NCBI RefSeq assembly: GCF_024600715.1
Contig: NZ_CP102332.1
Span: 5,270,001 to 5,334,000, forward strand
Reading direction: 5' to 3'
From: Streptomyces changanensis
Lineage (GTDB): Bacteria > Actinomycetota > Actinomycetes > Streptomycetales > Streptomycetaceae
DNA length: 64,000 nt
Below the pieces are notes generated by a model that was not told where the DNA came from, did no database searches, and was given only the letters and a program-made list of their open reading frames with translations. The stretch's first letter is position 1, and every line of letters begins with the position of its first letter. Of the stretch, positions 34,798 through 43,501 are shown piece after piece. Both the position numbers and the translations under genes were made by a program.

Positions 34798-36030
34798 ATG
34801 GGATTCCACGTCGATTCCGAGACCGGGCGGCTGCGCCGCGTCATCCTGCACCGCCCGGACCTGGAGCTCAAGCGCCTGACCCCCAGCAACAAGGACGCCC
34901 TCCTCTTCGACGACGTGCTGTGGGTGCGCCGCGCCCGCCAGGAGCACGACGGGTTCGCCGACGTGCTGGCCGACCGCGGCGTCGAGGTGCACCTCTTCGG
35001 CGACCTGCTGCGCGAGTCGCTCGAACTGCCCGCCGCGCGCGAGCTCGTCCTGGACCGGGTCTTCGACGAGAAGGAGTACGGCCCCCTCGCCGCCGACCAC
35101 CTGCGCTCCGCCTTCGACGCGATGGAGACGCCGCGTCTCGTCGAGGCGCTGGTGGGCGGCGTGACGAAGCGGGAGTACCTCGCGGCCCACGCCGAGCCGA
35201 CCTCCGTCCGCTTCCACGTGATGGACCTGGACGACTTCCTCCTGCCGCCCCTGCCGAACCACCTCTTCACCCGCGACACGTCCACGTGGATCTACGACGG
35301 GGTGTCGATCAACCCGATGCGCTGGCCGGCGCGGCAGCGCGAGACGGTGCACTTCGAGGCGATCTACAAGCACCACCCGCTCTTCACGGGTCCCGACGCG
35401 GGAACGTTCCACCACTGGTCCGAGGGGCAGGACGACTACCCGTCCACCATCGAGGGTGGTGACGTGCTGGTGATGGGGAACGGCGCGGTGCTCATCGGCA
35501 TGAGCGAGCGCACGACGCCCCAGGCGGTGGAGATGCTCGCGCGGGGGCTGTTCGCCGCCGGGTCGGCGCACACGATCGTGGCGCTGGACATGCCGAAGAG
35601 CCGGGCGTTCATGCACCTGGACACGGTGATGACGATGGTCGCGCCCGACACCTTCACCCAGTACGCGGGGCTGGGCATGCTCCGCTCGTACACGATCGAG
35701 CCGGGGGAGGGCGGTCAGGTGCTGAAGGTCGGCGACCACCCGCCGGAGCACATGCACCGGGCCATAGCGCAGGCGCTGGGCCTGTCCTCGATCCGCGTGC
35801 TGACGGCCACGCAGGACGTGCACGCGGCGGAGCGCGAGCAGTGGGACGACGGCTGCAACGTCCTGGCCGTGGAGCCCGGCGTCGTCGTCGCCTACGAGCG
35901 GAACGTCACGACCAACACGCACCTGCGCCGCGAGGGCATCGAGGTGATCGAGATCCCCGGCAGCGAACTCGGCCGGGGCCGGGGCGGCCCGCGCTGCATG
36001 AGCTGCCCCATCGAGCGGGACGCCGCCTGA
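34798..36030 (+). CDS. arcA: arginine deiminase
   Basis: This 410-residue protein hydrolyses L-arginine to citrulline and ammonia. Family motifs are intact: [32 protein letters not shown] with the catalytic His, and the nucleophilic Cys near the C-terminus in [10 protein letters not shown]. Length is standard. The ATG at 34798 matches the family N-terminus ([19 protein letters not shown]). The next gene in the same direction encodes ornithine carbamoyltransferase, so the first two steps of the arginine deiminase pathway are together. Carbamate kinase and an antiporter are not in the window. Confidence 0.95.
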   Translation: MGFHVDSETGRLRRVILHRPDLELKRLTPSNKDALLFDDVLWVRRARQEHDGFADVLADRGVEVHLFGDLLRESLELPAARELVLDRVFDEKEYGPLAADHLRSAFDAMETPRLVEALVGGVTKREYLAAHAEPTSVRFHVMDLDDFLLPPLPNHLFTRDTSTWIYDGVSINPMRWPARQRETVHFEAIYKHHPLFTGPDAGTFHHWSEGQDDYPSTIEGGDVLVMGNGAVLIGMSERTTPQAVEMLARGLFAAGSAHTIVALDMPKSRAFMHLDTVMTMVAPDTFTQYAGLGMLRSYTIEPGEGGQVLKVGDHPPEHMHRAIAQALGLSSIRVLTATQDVHAAEREQWDDGCNVLAVEPGVVVAYERNVTTNTHLRREGIEVIEIPGSELGRGRGGPRCMSCPIERDAA

Positions 36031-36430
36031 CGGCACGGGGCCCCGGAGCCGGCACCGGCTGCAGGGCCCCGCCCGCGCGACCACCGTCCCGGCCGCGCGG
36101 TCCCGTCCCGCCCGTGCGACCCCCGTTCCGCCCGTGCGACCCCGTCCCGGCCGTGCAGCCAGCCGTGGCAGTCGGCCGTGCGGCCCCCGTCCCGGCCGCG
36201 CGGTCAGCCGTGCGGTCACCGCCCGGCCGTGTGCCGCCGGGGCCGTGCCGGACCCTCGCCACGCCCGCGACCTGCGCGAGCCGCCGCCGCGTCGGTCGCG
36301 CGCCCGTCCTAGGGTCGTACGCGTACGGCGCACCACCGCTCCGAGGGAGCTCCCACCCCCCTACCGTATAAGAATGTCGGGTGTCGTATACACTTCCAAA
36401 TCTTTCCGTCGCCCGACCCCAGGAGTACCC
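36031..36430 (+). promoter_or_regulatory. arcA-argF intergenic: GC repeats plus AT-rich promoter segment
   Basis: From about 36073 to 36240 the sequence is a run of degenerate 18-20-bp units around CCCGTCCCGGCCGTGCGG. From 36362 to 36408 composition shifts to AT-rich (TATAAGAATG, GTGTCGTATACAC), marking the likely promoter and operator of the carbamoyltransferase gene. GTATA and TATAC arms are visible but I cannot match an ARG box. Confidence 0.5.
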
Positions 36431-37450
36431 ATGGCCCCCGATCTCACCGGCCGCCACTTCGTCAAGGAGCTGGACCTCACCGCCGAGGAGTTCCGCGGCC
36501 TCGTCGACCTGGCCGCCCGGCTGAAGGCGGCCAAGAAGGCCGGGGCCGAGGTCCGGACGCTGCGCGGCCGGAACATCGCGCTGATCTTCGAGAAGACCTC
36601 CACCCGCACCCGCTGCGCCTTCGAGGTGGCGGCGGCCGACCAGGGGGCCTCCACGACGTACCTGGACCCGTCGGGCTCGCAGATCGGCCACAAGGAGTCC
36701 GTCAAGGACACCGCCCGCGTCCTCGGCCGGATGTACGACGCCATCCAGTACCGCGGCGACAGCCAGGAGGCCGTCGAGGAGCTCGCCCTGCACGCGGGCG
36801 TCCCCGTCTACAACGGCCTCACCGACGCGTGGCACCCCACCCAGATGCTCGCCGACGTCCTCACCGTCACCGAGCACACCGACAAGCCGCTCGACCGGGT
36901 CGCGTTCGCCTACCTCGGGGACGCCCGCTACAACATGGGCAACTCCTACCTGGTCACCGGCGCACTGCTCGGCATGGACGTCCGCGTCGTCGCCCCGCGC
37001 GCGTACTGGCCGGCCGAGGACGTCGTCGCGCGCGCCCGCGAGCTCGCCGCCGGGAGCGGCGCCCGGGTCACGCTCACCGAGGACGTCGCCGAGGGCGTCC
37101 GCGGCGCCGACTTCGTCGCCACCGACGTGTGGGTGTCGATGGGCGAGCCCAAGGAGGTCTGGGACGAGCGGATCACCGCCCTCGCCCCGTACTCCGTGAC
37201 CATGGACGTGCTGCGCGCCACCGGCAATCCGGACGTCCGGTTCCTGCACTGCCTGCCGGCCTTCCACGACCTGGGCACCGCCGTCGGCCGCGAGATCCAC
37301 GCGCGGCACGGGCTCACCGAACTGGAGGTGAGCGACGAGGTCTTCGAGTCGGCGCACTCGGTCGTCTTCGACGAGGCCGAGAACCGCCTCCACACCATCA
37401 AGGCCGTCCTGGTGGCCACCCTCGCCGGGGACCGTGTCGCCCACCCGTGA
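36431..37450 (+). CDS. argF: ornithine carbamoyltransferase
   Basis: This 339-residue protein transfers carbamoyl between carbamoyl phosphate and ornithine. It has the carbamoyl-phosphate site [16 protein letters not shown], the ornithine-loop VSMGEP and the catalytic HCLPAF. The ATG is five bases after AGGAG. Placement after arginine deiminase suggests the catabolic role (an arcB), but sequence cannot separate this from biosynthetic argF, and no other arg genes are near. It has its own AT-rich promoter segment. Confidence 0.93.
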   Translation: MAPDLTGRHFVKELDLTAEEFRGLVDLAARLKAAKKAGAEVRTLRGRNIALIFEKTSTRTRCAFEVAAADQGASTTYLDPSGSQIGHKESVKDTARVLGRMYDAIQYRGDSQEAVEELALHAGVPVYNGLTDAWHPTQMLADVLTVTEHTDKPLDRVAFAYLGDARYNMGNSYLVTGALLGMDVRVVAPRAYWPAEDVVARARELAAGSGARVTLTEDVAEGVRGADFVATDVWVSMGEPKEVWDERITALAPYSVTMDVLRATGNPDVRFLHCLPAFHDLGTAVGREIHARHGLTELEVSDEVFESAHSVVFDEAENRLHTIKAVLVATLAGDRVAHP

Positions 37451-37591
37451 CCTGACGGCGGTCGCCCGCCGCGCGACACCCGGGGCTCGGTGGTCTCGGG
37501 TGACCACCCGGCCGTCGCCCTCTTCGGCCGTTCCCGCCTGGGGGGGCGCGAGGGCCCCGGTCGCGCTCGGCGGCGTCGCGGTCCTGAAGTG

Positions 37592-37616
37592 CCCCCTCCG
37601 GACGGGCCGGAGGGGG
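37592..37616. terminator. strong bidirectional terminator
   Basis: A perfect 10-bp stem (CCCCCTCCGG 37592-37601 with 37607-37616) and 5-nt loop lies between the convergent argF and aminopeptidase genes. Confidence 0.85.
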
Positions 37617-37633
37617 TCGGGCGCGCCCGGCGC

Positions 37634-39025
37634 CTACGCGTCGTCGAGCAGGGCGCCCATCCACTCCTCGACGGCGTCCGGGGTGCGCGGCAGCGCCGAG
37701 GACATCAGACGGGCGCCGTCCGCGGTGACGACGAGGTCGTCCTCGATGCGCACGCCCATGCCGCGCAGCTCGGGCGGGAGCGTGAGGTCGTCGGGCTGGA
37801 GGTAGAGCCCCGGTTCGACGGTCAGGACCTGCCCCTCCTCCAGGACGCCGTCGAGGTACGTCTCCGCGCGCGCCTGCGCGCAGTCGTGGACGTCGAGCCC
37901 CAGCATGTGGCCGCTGCTGCACAGGGTGTAGCGCCGGTGCAGATCGCCCTCGGCGTCCTTGAGGACGCCCCACTCGGCCAGCCCCTCGGCGATGACGCGC
38001 ATCGCGGCGAGGTGGAAGTCGCGGAAGCGGGCGCCGGGGCGCAGCGCCGCGATGCCGGCCTCCTGGGCGGCGAGGACCAGTTCGTACACCCGGCGCTGGG
38101 CGGGGGAGAAGCGGCCGGAGAGCGGCAGGGTGCGGGTGATGTCGGCGGTGTACAAGGTGTCCGTCTCGACGCCCGCGTCGAGGAGCAGCAACTGGGAGGG
38201 GTCGAGGGCGCCGTCGTTGCGCGTCCAGTGCAGGACGCAGGCGTGGGCGCCGGCGGCGGCGATCGTCTCGTACCCCGTGCCGTTGCCCTCGGCGCGGGCG
38301 CGCAGCCCGAAGACGCCCTCGATCCAGCGTTCGCCGCGGGGGTGGGCGAGGGCGCGGGGGAGGGCCCGGACGACGTCCTCGAAGCCGGCCGTCGTGTGGT
38401 CGACGGCCAGCTGCAGCTGCTCGACCTCCCAGGCGTCCTTCACCAGCCGCAGTTCGGCGAGGGCGGCCGCCAGCCGCGGGTCCGCGGACGGCTCGCGTCC
38501 CGGGGGGAGCGTGCCGCCCAGCTCGGCGAGGTCGGCGCAGCGGATGCCGGTGAGGCGCTCGGCCTCGTCGAGGTCGGGGCGGCGGCCCACCCACAACTCG
38601 CCGTAGCGCCGGTCCCGGTAGAAGGCGCCGGCGTGGGGGCCGGTGTCGTCGGTGCGCGGCGAGCGGGGCCGCAGGTAGAGGACCGCCTCGTGGTCGTGGG
38701 TGCCGGAGGGCTCCATGACGAGGACGTGGCCCGGCTGGTCCTCGCCGGTGAGGCCGGTGAGCCAGGCGTACGCGCTGTACGGGCGGAAGCGGTGGTCGCA
38801 GTCGTTGGAGCGGACGCGCAGTTCGCCGGCGGGTATCACCAGCCGCTCGCCGGGGAAGCGGGCCGACAGCCTCGCCCGGCGCGCGGGCGTGACGGCGCGG
38901 GCGGTCACCCGGGCGTCGAGCGGCAGCGGCGAGGGCGCCCAGTCGCGGGCCATCGACCGGGCCAGCGCGGTGGAGACGGACAGGTCGTGGCTGCCGGTGC
39001 GGGGGCGGGTGGGGGCGTCGGCCAT
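37634..39025 (-). CDS. pepP: Xaa-Pro aminopeptidase (aminopeptidase P)
   Basis: This 463-residue M24B peptidase removes N-terminal residues ahead of proline. The metal ligands are present: LLLLDAGVE and TADITRT (Asp pair), GHMLGLDVHD (His), LTVEPGLYL (Glu) and VRIEDDLVV (Glu). The N-terminal creatinase-like domain occupies about 1-190. No signal peptide, so it is cytoplasmic. It diverges from the collagenase gene, and the two share the AT-rich region 39060-39120. Proline/hydroxyproline-rich peptides from collagen are natural substrates for this activity. Confidence 0.92.
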   Translation of the reverse strand: MADAPTRPRTGSHDLSVSTALARSMARDWAPSPLPLDARVTARAVTPARRARLSARFPGERLVIPAGELRVRSNDCDHRFRPYSAYAWLTGLTGEDQPGHVLVMEPSGTHDHEAVLYLRPRSPRTDDTGPHAGAFYRDRRYGELWVGRRPDLDEAERLTGIRCADLAELGGTLPPGREPSADPRLAAALAELRLVKDAWEVEQLQLAVDHTTAGFEDVVRALPRALAHPRGERWIEGVFGLRARAEGNGTGYETIAAAGAHACVLHWTRNDGALDPSQLLLLDAGVETDTLYTADITRTLPLSGRFSPAQRRVYELVLAAQEAGIAALRPGARFRDFHLAAMRVIAEGLAEWGVLKDAEGDLHRRYTLCSSGHMLGLDVHDCAQARAETYLDGVLEEGQVLTVEPGLYLQPDDLTLPPELRGMGVRIEDDLVVTADGARLMSSALPRTPDAVEEWMGALLDDA

Positions 39026-39074
39026 CGGGGCTCCCGGAGGGTTCGTCGGAACGGAAGGAGAGCAGAGGGGTTGT

Positions 39075-39117
39075 CAGTGCAATTTCACATTACTATGTTA
39101 CAGCTCACATTGCAGTG
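39075..39117. promoter_or_regulatory. AT-rich divergent control region of pepP and collagenase
   Basis: CAGTGCAAT (39075-39083) and ATTGCAGTG (39109-39117) form a 9-bp dyad with one mismatch. Inside it, TCACATT occurs as a direct repeat (39086-39092 and 39105-39111). TTTCACAT at 39083-39090 also occurs, inverted, in the operator before the hydroxyproline operon (41724-41744). Confidence 0.6.
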
Positions 39118-39227
39118 GCATGTATGCCTCAAGCGTGTGGGCAACGCGCCGCTGCGGCACGGCCGTTCACGCCCGAAGAGGGGGTGTGGACGGCCGCCAC
39201 CTCCCACACACACCAGGAGCCGCAAAG

Positions 39228-41696
39228 GTGTTCCAGAACCCCCGACCGCCCCGACCGCCGCGCCCCACCGGACGCAGACCTCTGCGCACCGGCCTCGCCG
39301 CCGCTGCCGTCACCGCCGTGCTGCTGGGCGGCACCGCCCCCACCGCCCTCGCCACCCCCGCTGCCGCCGACCGGGCACCACTGACCGCCGCCCGTGGCGC
39401 CGCCGCGCTCCAGGGCCCCGCACCCGGCCCGGGCGCCGTCACGCTCCAGGGTCCCGCCCCGGCCGGGGCGCCGCGGGGTGCCGAGGGGCACGACGCGGGC
39501 GACGAGGTGCTCCGCCTCGGCCGGGCCCCCGCCCCCCTCAAGCCCGCCGCCGACGCCCCCGGCGACCACCGGGCCGGCGGCCGCACCCCGGGGCGCGCCC
39601 CGACCGCCGGCGCCACCGCGGCGCGTACCGCCCCCGCCGCTCCGGCCGCCCCCGTCGCCACCGCGTCGGGCGTCCCCTGCACCCTCGACGGCGTCACCCG
39701 CCTCGCCCCGCGCGCGTTCGCCGACTTCCTCGCCGACCCGGCCGTCACCGCCGACGGCTGCCTGCGCGGCCTGGTCTGGACGTGGGACGCGCGTCTCGCG
39801 CCCGTCATGTCCGACGCCCACGTGCAGGCGGTCTCGCGGCGGATCACCGACCTCGCCGCCGGGCACGACGGAACCAACTCCGGCCACCTGCTGGAGATGT
39901 TCACCTACCTCCACGCGGTCGTGTACCACGACTTCTCGCGCGCCGAGATCGACGTCACCGACGCGCCCACCGCCGAGACCATGCGGCGCGCCATCCACTA
40001 CTTCGGCACCGCCGCCCGCACCTTCCGCGTCACCCGCGCCAACGCCGAGACCCTCCGCGAGGCCCTCTACGCCGGCAGCGCCCCGGGCCTGCGCCACTCC
40101 CAGCTGGACCTGATACGCAGGGTGCTGGCCACCATGGACCGGTACCACCCCGAGACCTCGGCCGACCCCTCCTGGGGCGGCGCCGTCCTCGCCGGCCTGT
40201 CCGTCAACTACCTGGGCCTGTACCCCGGCAACAACGACACGTCGTTCCGCACCCTCGTCGCCCGCAACGACGCCTACCGGGCCGCGTTCGCCGCCTTCGC
40301 GCGCCACACGCACCTCAAGGGCAAGCCCAACGAGTGGACCGTGCGCGACGCCCTCTCCGAGTACGGCCGCTTCGGGGAGGTCCCGTCCCTGCGCGGCCGC
40401 GTCGTCGCCGACCTGGGGGCGCTCCTCACCCCGGTGACCGCCGACTGGGGCCGCGGCAGCGCCCCCTGGGCCAAGCTCGCCTCCTGGCTCGACTACTACG
40501 GCGCCTGCAAGCCGTACGCCGTCTGCAAGGACGACATCGAGCGGCTGCTCTTCCCGCGGACCCAGACCTACGACAACGGCACCCTCAAGGTCCGCACCGC
40601 CCTGGACCGCGCCGTCGTCGACCAGTTGTACTACGCGAGCAAGCAGGTCAAGGCCCAGTTCCACCGGGTCCTCGGCACCGCGGCGCCGCTGGCCGGCGAC
40701 CCCAACACCGACCTGAACGTCGTGCTGTACGCCTCCCGCGCCGACTACGAGAACTACCACCCGCTGCTGACCGGCATGGACACGAACAACGGCGGCATCT
40801 ACATCGAGCGCGGCGCGACCTTCTACACCTACCAGCGGCGCGTGCCGCAGGACTCGCGGCTGACGTTGGAGGAGCTCTTCCGCCACGAGTACGTGCACTA
40901 CCTCAACGGCAGGTTCGCCGTGCCCGGCTTCTTCGGTGAGGGCCCCTGGTACCAGGGTGACCGCACCACCGCCATGGACGAGGGCACCGCCGAGTTCTTC
41001 GCCGGCGCCACGCGCGGCGACGGCGTCGCGGTCCGCAAGTCGCTCGTGGAGGGCGTCATCGCGGACGCCGCCGGCGGCGGCCCCCGCATGGGCGTCGACC
41101 GGATCCTGCACGCCACCTACGCCGGCGACGGCTTCCGCTTCTACAGCTACGCCGGCGTGCTCTTCGAGTACCTGTGGACCGAACGCCCCGCGCAGCTACG
41201 GGAGATGTACCGGCACCTGCGTGCCGACGACCCCGCGGCCTTCGACGCCTGGCGCGGGCGGCTGGCGCGCGACCCGGCGGTCCAGCAGGGGTACGACGCC
41301 TTCCTCGACCGGCAGATCGCGCGTGTCGCCGAGCTGTTCGTGCCGAACACCGCGTACGTCCCGAACGACCGGCTCCGCGAGACGACGGCCGACGCCGTGC
41401 GCACCGCCTTCGCCGGGGCGACCGGGGCCGACCCGCGCTGCACGGCCACCGGCGACACGGGGATGCCCCGGTTCGTCTGCTCGGGCCGCGTCACCGCCCG
41501 CCTGGGCGACGCCGGCAGCGCCGACCGGGTCTTCCGCGACATGTCGGAGACCGTCGACCGCTTCCTCCTCGACCGGGCCGCGCCCGCCTCGCCCAACCTC
41601 ACCGACATGAACTGCTCCTTCGGCGAGGTGGAGGTCTGGGCCGACCGCACGGCCGGCAGCGCCGACTACACCTGCGAGGGCCCGCTCCGCCGGTGA
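39228..41696 (+). CDS. secreted microbial collagenase (peptidase M9)
   Basis: This 822-residue protein has an N-terminal signal peptide (RRPLRTGLAAAAVTAVLLGG, probable cleavage after ALA at 42), a long Ala/Pro linker and the collagenase activator/peptidase modules. The zinc site is HEYVHYLNG (about 551) with the third ligand Glu in DEGTAEFF (about 583). It cuts triple-helical collagen outside the cell. The GTG start at 39228 follows AGGAG by eight bases and gives a typical signal peptide. No PKD or collagen-binding domains are visible beyond the catalytic module. It lies between aminopeptidase P and a hydroxyproline operon. Confidence 0.9.
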   Translation: MFQNPRPPRPPRPTGRRPLRTGLAAAAVTAVLLGGTAPTALATPAAADRAPLTAARGAAALQGPAPGPGAVTLQGPAPAGAPRGAEGHDAGDEVLRLGRAPAPLKPAADAPGDHRAGGRTPGRAPTAGATAARTAPAAPAAPVATASGVPCTLDGVTRLAPRAFADFLADPAVTADGCLRGLVWTWDARLAPVMSDAHVQAVSRRITDLAAGHDGTNSGHLLEMFTYLHAVVYHDFSRAEIDVTDAPTAETMRRAIHYFGTAARTFRVTRANAETLREALYAGSAPGLRHSQLDLIRRVLATMDRYHPETSADPSWGGAVLAGLSVNYLGLYPGNNDTSFRTLVARNDAYRAAFAAFARHTHLKGKPNEWTVRDALSEYGRFGEVPSLRGRVVADLGALLTPVTADWGRGSAPWAKLASWLDYYGACKPYAVCKDDIERLLFPRTQTYDNGTLKVRTALDRAVVDQLYYASKQVKAQFHRVLGTAAPLAGDPNTDLNVVLYASRADYENYHPLLTGMDTNNGGIYIERGATFYTYQRRVPQDSRLTLEELFRHEYVHYLNGRFAVPGFFGEGPWYQGDRTTAMDEGTAEFFAGATRGDGVAVRKSLVEGVIADAAGGGPRMGVDRILHATYAGDGFRFYSYAGVLFEYLWTERPAQLREMYRHLRADDPAAFDAWRGRLARDPAVQQGYDAFLDRQIARVAELFVPNTAYVPNDRLRETTADAVRTAFAGATGADPRCTATGDTGMPRFVCSGRVTARLGDAGSADRVFRDMSETVDRFLLDRAAPASPNLTDMNCSFGEVEVWADRTAGSADYTCEGPLRR

Positions 41697-41723
41697 ACGC
41701 GATCACGGGTCTTGTGGGCGCTC

Positions 41724-41744
41724 AGTAGTATGTGAAATATTACT
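41724..41744. promoter_or_regulatory. operator/promoter palindrome of the hydroxyproline operon
   Basis: AGTAGTAT and ATATTACT (7 of 8 complementary) flank GTGAA. TAGTAT at 41726-41731 fits a -10 box, so a bound protein would block RNA polymerase. The palindrome ends one base before the GAGG ribosome site of the next gene. The GntR regulator at 47092 is the likely ligand-responsive factor. Confidence 0.65.
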
Positions 41745-41753
41745 GAGGTGCCC

Positions 41754-43010
41754 ATGAGACACCCCGGACCGCAGACGCCCCCGTCCCTGGACGCCGTGAT
41801 CGTCGGCGCCGGAGTGGTCGGCGCCGCGTGCGCGTACTACGCGACCCGCGCCGGCCTCTCCGTCGCGGTCGTCGACCGCGGACCCGTCGCCGGCGGCACC
41901 ACCGGTGCCGGCGAGGGGAACCTCCTCGTCTCCGACAAGGAGGCGGGCCCCGAGCTCGACCTCGCCCGGCTGTCGATCCGGCTGTGGCGGGAACTCGCCG
42001 AGGCCCTCCCACCGGAGGACGCCATCGAGTACGAGCCCAAGGGCGGCCTCGTCATCGCACCCGACGAGACCGCCCTCCACGCCCTCCACGCCTTCGCCCG
42101 CGGTCAGCGCCGCGCCGGTGTCACGGCGCACGAGGTCCCCGCCGACGCGCTGCACGCACTCGAACCGCACCTGGCGCCCGGCCTCGCCGGCGGCGTCCAC
42201 TACCCCGCCGACGCCCAGGTCCAGCCCGCCCGCGCGGCCGCCGCCCTGCTGCGCGCCGCCCGCCGCGCCGGCGCCCTGCTGCGGCTCGGCGAGGAGGTGA
42301 CCGCCGTCCTCACCGGCCCCGGCGGCGCCGTCCGCGGCGTCCGCACGGCGCGCGGCGACCTCCACGCCCCCGCCGTCGTCAACGCCGCCGGCACCTGGGG
42401 CGGCCGGTTCGCCGCCCTCGCCGGCACCCACCTGCCCGTCCTGCCCCGCCGCGGCTTCGTCCTCGTGACCGAGCCGCTCCCGCCGGGCACCGTCCGCCAC
42501 AAGGTGTACGCCGCCGACTACGTCACCGACGTCGCGAGCGACTCCGCCGCCCTGCAGTCGTCGGCGGTGGTCGAGAGCACCCCGGCGGGACCGGTCCTCA
42601 TCGGCGCCACCCGGGAACGCGTCGGCTTCGACCGCACCCTGTCCACCCCGGCCCTGCGCCGTCTCGCCGCCCAGGCCACGGCGCTGTTCCCGGCCCTGGC
42701 GGACGTCCACGCGATCCGCGCGTACTGCGGCTTCCGGCCCTACCTGCCCGACCACCTCCCCGCCGTCGGTCCCGACCCGCGCGTCCCCGGGCTCCACCAC
42801 GCCTGCGGCCACGAGGGCGCCGGCATCGGCCTCGCCCCGGCGACCGGCCTCCTCGTCACCGCGGCGCTCACCGGCGCCCCGCCGCCCCTGGACCCGGGCC
42901 CGTTCCGCCCGGACCGCTTCCCGCCCCCGGACGGCCCGCCCCCGCAGGCCCCGCCCCCACGCGCATCGCCCCCGCAGGCCGGGCCACCCCCGCCGGACGG
43001 CGCCTCGTGA
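41754..43010 (+). CDS. FAD-dependent oxidoreductase, hydroxyproline dehydrogenase catalytic-type subunit
   Basis: This 418-residue DadA-like protein has the dinucleotide motif VIVGAGVVGAACAYYA and a C-terminal FAD contact in HACGHEGAGIGLAP. In hydroxyproline catabolism this subunit, together with the 2Fe-2S protein and the second flavoprotein encoded next, oxidises cis-4-hydroxy-D-proline. The ATG at 41754 is five bases after GAGG; GTG at 41748 is possible. The last about 45 residues are a Pro-rich tail (PPPQAPPPRASPPQ). It is the first gene of the catabolic operon. Confidence 0.82.
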   Translation: MRHPGPQTPPSLDAVIVGAGVVGAACAYYATRAGLSVAVVDRGPVAGGTTGAGEGNLLVSDKEAGPELDLARLSIRLWRELAEALPPEDAIEYEPKGGLVIAPDETALHALHAFARGQRRAGVTAHEVPADALHALEPHLAPGLAGGVHYPADAQVQPARAAAALLRAARRAGALLRLGEEVTAVLTGPGGAVRGVRTARGDLHAPAVVNAAGTWGGRFAALAGTHLPVLPRRGFVLVTEPLPPGTVRHKVYAADYVTDVASDSAALQSSAVVESTPAGPVLIGATRERVGFDRTLSTPALRRLAAQATALFPALADVHAIRAYCGFRPYLPDHLPAVGPDPRVPGLHHACGHEGAGIGLAPATGLLVTAALTGAPPPLDPGPFRPDRFPPPDGPPPQAPPPRASPPQAGPPPPDGAS

Positions 43011-43180
43011 CGCCGCGCCCCGTGACGCCGCGCCCGGCACCCCCGTCCGCGCGGCACCCGACCCCGCCCGAACCGCACCCGCAGGCCGGTCCGCCCGGAC
43101 CTCCCCCGCCGGACCTCCCGCCCCGATCCTCCGGTCACCCACAGCGAACCGCCCCCGCGCACCTCCCCAGGAGCCGCCCC

Positions 43181-43501
43181 ATGGCCCGCGCCCCGCGCGA
43201 CCCGCTCGGCCTCGTCCGCGCCGAGCCCACGGAGCCGTACCCCTTCACCTTCGACGGCCGTCCCCTGACCGCGCTCCCCGGGCAGAGCCTCGCCGCCGCC
43301 CTCTGGGCGGCCGGGATCCTGTCGTGGCGCACCACCCGCGGCGCCGGCGCCCCGCGCGGCGCCTTCTGCGGGATCGGCACCTGCCACGACTGCCTCGCCA
43401 CCGTCAACGGCCGCCCCAACCAGCGCGCCTGCCTCGTGCCGGTACGCCCCGGGGACACCGTCACCACCCAGAAGGGGACCGGCCGTGACACCCCCCGCTG
43501 A
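43181..43501 (+). CDS. 2Fe-2S subunit of hydroxyproline dehydrogenase
   Basis: This 106-residue ferredoxin-like protein has cluster ligands in FCGIGTCHDCLA plus the Cys of NQRACLV. It would pass electrons between the two flavoprotein subunits. The ATG at 43181 follows AGGAG by eight bases. The frame is open from 43007, but that extension is Pro-rich and unlike the family. The 170 nt before it hold no other gene. Its end overlaps the next gene by 17 nt. Confidence 0.85.
   Translation: MARAPRDPLGLVRAEPTEPYPFTFDGRPLTALPGQSLAAALWAAGILSWRTTRGAGAPRGAFCGIGTCHDCLATVNGRPNQRACLVPVRPGDTVTTQKGTGRDTPR

Noticed and set aside
36362..36408. ARG box upstream of argF
   Set aside because: The segment is AT-rich and has GTATA/TATAC arms but does not match the ArgR consensus well enough.
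39129..41111. 660-codon minus frame opposite the collagenase
   Set aside because: Antisense shadow; the plus-strand product has a signal peptide and HEYVH.
43007..43180. N-terminal extension of the 2Fe-2S protein from GTG 43007
   Set aside because: The extension is Pro-rich and unlike the family, and AGGAG precedes the ATG at 43181.
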